Of a stretch of 9,135 nucleotides of DNA, positions 6,375 through 9,135 are shown one piece after another. How positions within the stretch are numbered: the stretch's first letter is position 1; the number at the start of each line of letters is the position of its first letter. The stretch comes from Alphaproteobacteria bacterium (GTDB taxonomy: Bacteria; Pseudomonadota; Alphaproteobacteria; Rhizobiales; Xanthobacteraceae): assembly GCA_005883445.1 (NCBI GenBank), contig VAZL01000076.1:431-9565 (forward strand), in the 5' to 3' direction. The notes beneath the pieces were generated by a model. The model was not told where the DNA came from, ran no database searches, and saw only the letters and a program-made list of their open reading frames with translations. The translations under genes and the position numbers were made by a program.

Positions 6375-7080
6375 GCGCGCGGTCCTCACGCGGCCGATCG
6401 GCGATGGCATAAGCGCGCGCGGTGGCGGCGTTGAGCGCGCTCTCGAGCGCACGCCGTGCGCCTTCGAGCACGGCGCCGTCGGCGTCGGCGGGCACGCGCA
6501 GCGGCTCGGCGGCAACTCCGCCGCCGCGGCCGAACGGGAGATTGATGGCCGTGCGGTCCCAGTTGTTGAGCTCCACGCGCCGCCTAGTCGCGATCGCGAT
6601 CGGATAGATCGGCCGACCGGACGCGCTCGCAAGCTTGACAATGCCGAGACCGGCGACGCGCGCGACCTTGGGAATGTCGGCGGTGAGCGCGACGTTGTAA
6701 CCCTCCTCCAGCGCGCTCAGCATCTCCTTGAAGGCGCTCACGCCGCCCTTGCCGATGAACCCGCCGCCGTGGTGGCCGGAGCCGCGAATGGCGCCGATGC
6801 CGAGCCGCTCCGCGGCGAGCGCATTGATCTCGCCGTCGCGATGGCGTGAGACCAGCACCTTGGCGCGATCCTGCGCGCGTCGGATGAAAGGCGCCAGGAA
6901 ATGCTGCCCGTGCCACATGGCGATGATCACCGGCGCGTCGCGGTCGACCCGCTCGTAGATGCCTTCCGGCTCGATCACCAGCCGGGTGGTATTCCATACC
7001 AGACGAAGGTATTCGGCGGCCATGACCCCGGTGGTCTTTTGGAACGGGCGCGAGGCCACGAGACGCTTGACCCACGACAT
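6367..7080 (-). CDS. DUF374 acyltransferase-like protein, lipid A cluster
   Basis: A 237-residue protein of the DUF374 (lysophospholipid-acyltransferase-like) family, likely at the inner membrane. Visible motifs are an N-terminal segment with hydrophobic stretches (about 18-36), IIAMWHGQHFLAP (52-64), LVSRHRDGE (76-84), IRGSGHHGG (98-106), LTADIPKVARVAGLGIVKLA (132-151) and IYPIAIATRR (158-167). From the literature as I recall, the epsilonproteobacterial lipid A late acyltransferase LpxJ is a DUF374 member, which makes a role in adding a secondary acyl chain to lipid A reasonable here next to waaA and lpxK. That is inference; a phospholipid acyltransferase role is the alternative. The ATG at 7080 lies 21 bp after the DUF4170 stop without a strong Shine-Dalgarno, and the stop overlaps the waaA GTG (GTGGCTGA). 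Confidence 0.88.
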   Translation of the reverse strand: MSWVKRLVASRPFQKTTGVMAAEYLRLVWNTTRLVIEPEGIYERVDRDAPVIIAMWHGQHFLAPFIRRAQDRAKVLVSRHRDGEINALAAERLGIGAIRGSGHHGGGFIGKGGVSAFKEMLSALEEGYNVALTADIPKVARVAGLGIVKLASASGRPIYPIAIATRRRVELNNWDRTAINLPFGRGGGVAAEPLRVPADADGAVLEGARRALESALNAATARAYAIADRPREDRARG

Positions 7081-7101
7081 CGGCGAGGAGCCCGCTTGAC
7101 G

Positions 7102-7353
7102 TCAGCGCTTGGCGCGCTGATCCATTTGCGGATCGAGCAAGCGGTGTAAATGCACGATGAAGTAGCGCATATGGGCGTTATCGACGGTCTGCTGGGCTTT
7201 TGCTTTCCAGGCAGCATAGGCGGCGGCGTAGTTGGGATAAATGCCGACGATGTCGAGCTTGTCGAGATCCCTGAATTCGACACGGTCCAAATTGGTGAGC
7301 TCGCCGCCGAAGACGAGATGCAGCAATTGTTCGCGCTGGCCCTGATCCACCAT
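7102..7353 (-). CDS. DUF4170 family protein of unknown function
   Basis: An 83-residue protein matching, by memory, the DUF4170 family of alphaproteobacteria: LLHLVFGGEL (10-19), DLDKLDIVGIYPNYAAAYAA (29-48), WKAKAQQTVDNAHMRYF (49-65) and IVHLHRLLDP (66-75). It has no signal peptide, cysteine or transmembrane helix and is probably cytoplasmic. Conserved aromatic and YPNYAAAYAAW residues suggest a small compact domain; no catalytic motif can be named. The start ATG 7353 has GAGGG about 10 bases upstream; GTG 7350 is a possible alternative. It lies just before the DUF374 gene (21-bp gap) and is probably co-transcribed with it. Function is unknown; a role linked to envelope lipid synthesis is only guilt by association. 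Confidence 0.87.
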   Translation of the reverse strand: MVDQGQREQLLHLVFGGELTNLDRVEFRDLDKLDIVGIYPNYAAAYAAWKAKAQQTVDNAHMRYFIVHLHRLLDPQMDQRAKR

Positions 7354-7446
7354 TCATTTGCATCCCTCGATCCCTGGCGACCGGAACCAGCGGCCTTTGC
7401 CGGCGCCGTGGACCCCCCGCACGCCCTCGAAAACGCCTCGACACAT
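7354..7446 (-). CDS. Possible 30-aa small ORF upstream of DUF4170
   Basis: An ATG at 7446 opens a 30-codon frame (starting MCRGVFEGVRGVHGAGKG, ending GIEGCK) whose TGA directly abuts the DUF4170 ATG (TGAATGG), an arrangement that would couple the two. The peptide is Gly/Arg-rich with two cysteines and no recognised family. Upstream the frame stays open through a 15-bp tandem duplication that would read KPLQA twice, but without a standard start codon. The only ribosome-binding-like bases are GCAGG close to the ATG. GC-rich DNA gives many such frames by chance, so this is a weak candidate. Confidence 0.2.
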   Translation of the reverse strand: MCRGVFEGVRGVHGAGKGRWFRSPGIEGCK

Positions 7447-7447
7447 A

Positions 7448-7477
7448 GCCTGCAGCGGCTTGGCCTGCAGCGGCTTG
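7448..7477. repeat. Perfect 15-bp tandem duplication
   Basis: GCCTGCAGCGGCTTG occurs twice head to tail (7448-7462, 7463-7477) in the gap between the phosphatase stop and the DUF4170 start. Each copy contains the palindrome CTGCAG, so the pair can form a 6-bp hairpin with a 9-base loop. The unit length is a multiple of three. It is probably a replication-slippage duplication. Confidence 0.8.
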
Positions 7478-7505
7478 CGCCATCACGCAGACCGCGCCGG
7501 TTCGA

Positions 7506-8213
7506 TCACGCAAACTCGGCAAGCCGATCGCGAATGAGGCCGAGCAACAACTCGTGACGGGCGCGGCCGGCAGCCACCAGCGCGCCATGAACCGGATCGG
7601 GCCGATTGTAGATCAACGATTCCCCCGTCAAAGTCGTGACCAGCCCGCCGGCTTCGTGCACCAAAAGGTCGGCCGCCGCAAGGTCCCAATCGTGGCTGTT
7701 GGGGGCAGCAAAGATGCCATCGAGCGCGCCGGTGGCAACGCGCGCAAGCCGCAAGGCGAGCGAGGGAATTCTCGGAGCGGTCACGATGCGCGGCTCGACC
7801 GCAGCGAGACTGTCGACGGAGAGAAACAGCTCGTCGCTCACCGGCGCATAAAGCGCCGCGACCAGCGGGCGGCCAAGGCGCACGAGCGCCGCAGCGATCA
7901 CCCACTCCGCAAGTCCCGCGAGAAAAGCGCGCGTGCCGTCGATGGGATCGACCACCCACACCTCGGCGCGCTGCAGTCGCGCGGGACCGTCTTCGGTCTC
8001 CTCCGAGAGCCAGCCGGCATCGCGGATGGCCAGAAGCCGCTCCCGCAGCAGCGCATCGACGGCGAGATCGGCCTCGCTCACCGGCGAGGAGGCGCCCTTG
8101 ATCCAACTCGCGGGCCGGCCGCGAAACATGTGGAGCGCCAGCGCGCCGGCTTCACGCACGGCCGAGGCGAGGCGATCGCGCACCAGGGCGCGATCGATGT
8201 CATCGGCCGGCAA
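7506..8213 (-). CDS. Inositol monophosphatase family, CysQ-like phosphatase
   Basis: Mg-dependent phosphatase of the inositol monophosphatase superfamily, closest in appearance to CysQ-type 3'(2'),5'-bisphosphate nucleotidases, which recycle PAP from sulfate assimilation. Metal-site motifs are all present: WLSEET (68-73), DPIDGT (89-94) and HDWDLAAADLLVHEAGG (174-190, with Asp177). A second conserved block is KGASSPVSEADLAVD (39-53). The 235-residue length is short for the family (about 260-275). The deficit lies between DELF (127-130) and PRIPSLALR (147-155), where I expect roughly 30 more residues. I chose TTG 8213 because GGAGGG (8222-8227) sits 8 bases upstream and MPADDIDRALV fits the family; ATG 8246 would add 11 residues but has no good ribosome-binding site. 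The start overlaps the pmbA stop by 14 bp, implying coupling. Substrate is inferred, hence no gene symbol. Confidence 0.88.
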   Translation of the reverse strand: MPADDIDRALVRDRLASAVREAGALALHMFRGRPASWIKGASSPVSEADLAVDALLRERLLAIRDAGWLSEETEDGPARLQRAEVWVVDPIDGTRAFLAGLAEWVIAAALVRLGRPLVAALYAPVSDELFLSVDSLAAVEPRIVTAPRIPSLALRLARVATGALDGIFAAPNSHDWDLAAADLLVHEAGGLVTTLTGESLIYNRPDPVHGALVAAGRARHELLLGLIRDRLAEFA

Positions 8214-9135
8214 CGGTGAGACCCTCCACGCGCACGCTCGGCGCATTGGTGCCGAAACGGAACTCCAGGTCGTTCGCCGGCAACAGCGTCTGGAACATCT
8301 CGATCAGATTTCCGGCGATCGTCACTTCGCTCACGGGGTAGCTGCGCTTGCCGTTTTCGATCCAGAATCCGGAAGCGCCGCGGCTGTAGTCGCCGGTCAC
8401 CTGATTGACGCCGACCCCGATGAGATCGGTGACATAGAAGCCCTCGGCGATGTCGGCCATCAAAGCCTCCGGCGTGTCGCTGCCGGTGGCGAGATGCAGG
8501 TTGCTCGGGCCGGGCGCGGGCGTCGAGGATACCCCGCGCTGGGCGTGGCCGGTGCTGGCAAAACCGAGCTCGCGCGCGGTCGCGGAGTCCAGGATCCAAG
8601 ACGCGAGCACGCCGTCCTCGACGACGGCGAGACGCCGCGTCGCAACGCCCTCGGCGTCGAACGGGCGCGAGCGCAATCCGCGCCGACGCAGCGGATCGTC
8701 GAGCACTTGGATGCCCGGCCGGAACAGCCGCTGGCCGAGCCGGTCCTTGAGGAAGCTCGTCTTGCGCGCCACCGCAGCGCCATTGATGGCGCTGGCGAGA
8801 TGGCTGACGAGCGAGCCGGCGATCCGGCGGTCGAACACGACCGGCACGCGTTTGCTCTTCACCTTGCGCGGATTGAGCCGCTCGACGGTGCGCTCGCCGG
8901 CCGTGCGTCCGACCTTCTCCGGTGGATCGAGGTCGGCGCCGTGGAGCGTGGAGGAATAGTCGTAGTCGCGCTCCATCGCGGTGCCCTCGCCGGCGATTGC
9001 CGTCATCGATACGCTCTGGCCCGAGCTGAGGTAGGCGCCGCGAAAACCGTGGCTCGTCACCAGCACCATCCCGCCGATGCCGGCCGAGGCCGAGGCGCCA
9101 CCCGATTTGGTGACGCCCTTGACCGCAAGCCCCGC
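8200..9135 (-). CDS. pmbA: TldD/PmbA family protein, PmbA (TldE)-like, 5' cut by window
   Basis: The visible 311 residues are the central and C-terminal part of a protein that is usually about 450 residues; the frame is open to the right window edge, so the start is outside. PmbA/TldE pairs with TldD in a cytoplasmic heteromeric metalloprotease that trims modified peptides and antitoxins. Family stretches include GVTKSGGASAS near the cut end, GEGTAMERDYDY, RPFDAEGVATR, STGHAQRG, VTDLIGVGVNQVTGDYSRGA, SGFWIENGK, YPVSEVTIAGNL and the terminal TNAPSVRVEGLTVAGR. No HExxxH zinc motif is seen, which fits PmbA/TldE rather than TldD, the catalytic partner, although the part beyond the edge cannot be checked. 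It is the first visible gene of the minus-strand cluster and overlaps the phosphatase gene. Confidence 0.93.
   Translation of the reverse strand, partial: AGLAVKGVTKSGGASASAGIGGMVLVTSHGFRGAYLSSGQSVSMTAIAGEGTAMERDYDYSSTLHGADLDPPEKVGRTAGERTVERLNPRKVKSKRVPVVFDRRIAGSLVSHLASAINGAAVARKTSFLKDRLGQRLFRPGIQVLDDPLRRRGLRSRPFDAEGVATRRLAVVEDGVLASWILDSATARELGFASTGHAQRGVSSTPAPGPSNLHLATGSDTPEALMADIAEGFYVTDLIGVGVNQVTGDYSRGASGFWIENGKRSYPVSEVTIAGNLIEMFQTLLPANDLEFRFGTNAPSVRVEGLTVAGR
8222..8227 (-). promoter_or_regulatory. Shine-Dalgarno for the CysQ-like gene
   Basis: On the minus strand GGAGGG lies within the last codons of pmbA, 8 bases before TTG 8213. It is the reason for choosing TTG over the ATG at 8246. 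Confidence 0.55.

Noticed and set aside
6375..6410. Longer waaA start at ATG 6410
   Set aside because: GTG 6374 has a GAGGA box with 8-base spacing, an 8-bp overlap with the DUF374 stop, and the family-like MAESLPLTLRAYR start. The 12 extra residues have no family resemblance that I know.
5271..6434. Plus-strand open frame of 387 codons antisense to waaA
   Set aside because: No recognisable motif; Arg/Asp/Gln-rich shadow of the well-supported waaA frame.
1..9135. CRISPR arrays, toxin-antitoxin pairs, phage or defence genes, transposases, tRNA/rRNA
   Set aside because: Both strands were read for regularly spaced repeats, recombinase motifs and structural RNA; none was seen. The gene set is housekeeping and lipid A synthesis, with one accessory cupin.

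Overview
This is a high-GC chromosomal segment from a Gram-negative alphaproteobacterium, most likely of the order Hyphomicrobiales (Rhizobiales), in or near the Bradyrhizobium/Rhodopseudomonas/Xanthobacteraceae group. The basis is the protein resemblance of PurD, XseA, WaaA, DUF374, DUF4170, the CysQ-like phosphatase and PmbA as I remember those families, the neighbourhood of lpxK, waaA, DUF374 and DUF4170, and a GTCCCCGC/GCGGGGAC palindromic repeat of a type familiar from those genomes. No search could be run, so the taxon is an inference.

Layout. Minus strand, 69-1361: purD (purine synthesis). A 122-bp divergent gap then leads to the plus-strand genes: a small Mn-type cupin (1484-1891), a 71-bp nested palindrome (1987-2057), xseA (2100-3704, exonuclease VII large subunit) and a DUF2093 protein (3852-4097). 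The right half is a tightly packed minus-strand cluster, read from the right edge leftwards: pmbA/tldE-like gene (cut by the window edge), CysQ/inositol-monophosphatase-like phosphatase, a possible 30-aa ORF, DUF4170, DUF374 acyltransferase-like, waaA (Kdo transferase) and lpxK (lipid A 4'-kinase). The plus and minus groups converge at about 4098-4113 with only 16 bp between stop codons.

How the genes work together. lpxK and waaA carry out consecutive steps at the end of the Kdo2-lipid A pathway. The DUF374 gene in the same cluster could be a late acyltransferase, which would make this a lipid A completion module. The other genes are housekeeping (purD, xseA, cysQ-like, pmbA) or conserved proteins of unknown function (DUF2093, DUF4170). 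Gaps are short throughout and no stretch of 300 bp lacks a gene.

I found no defence system, CRISPR array, phage, transposase, tRNA or rRNA. The most noteworthy points are: a waaA that has lost its normal C-terminus and stop codon and runs 151 bp out of frame into lpxK; a CysQ-like protein that appears about 30 residues short in mid-protein; a cupin whose metal ligands match the bacterial Mn-dependent hydroxynitrile lyases, placed between purD and xseA; the nested palindrome in the xseA leader; and a small ORF next to a perfect 15-bp tandem duplication.
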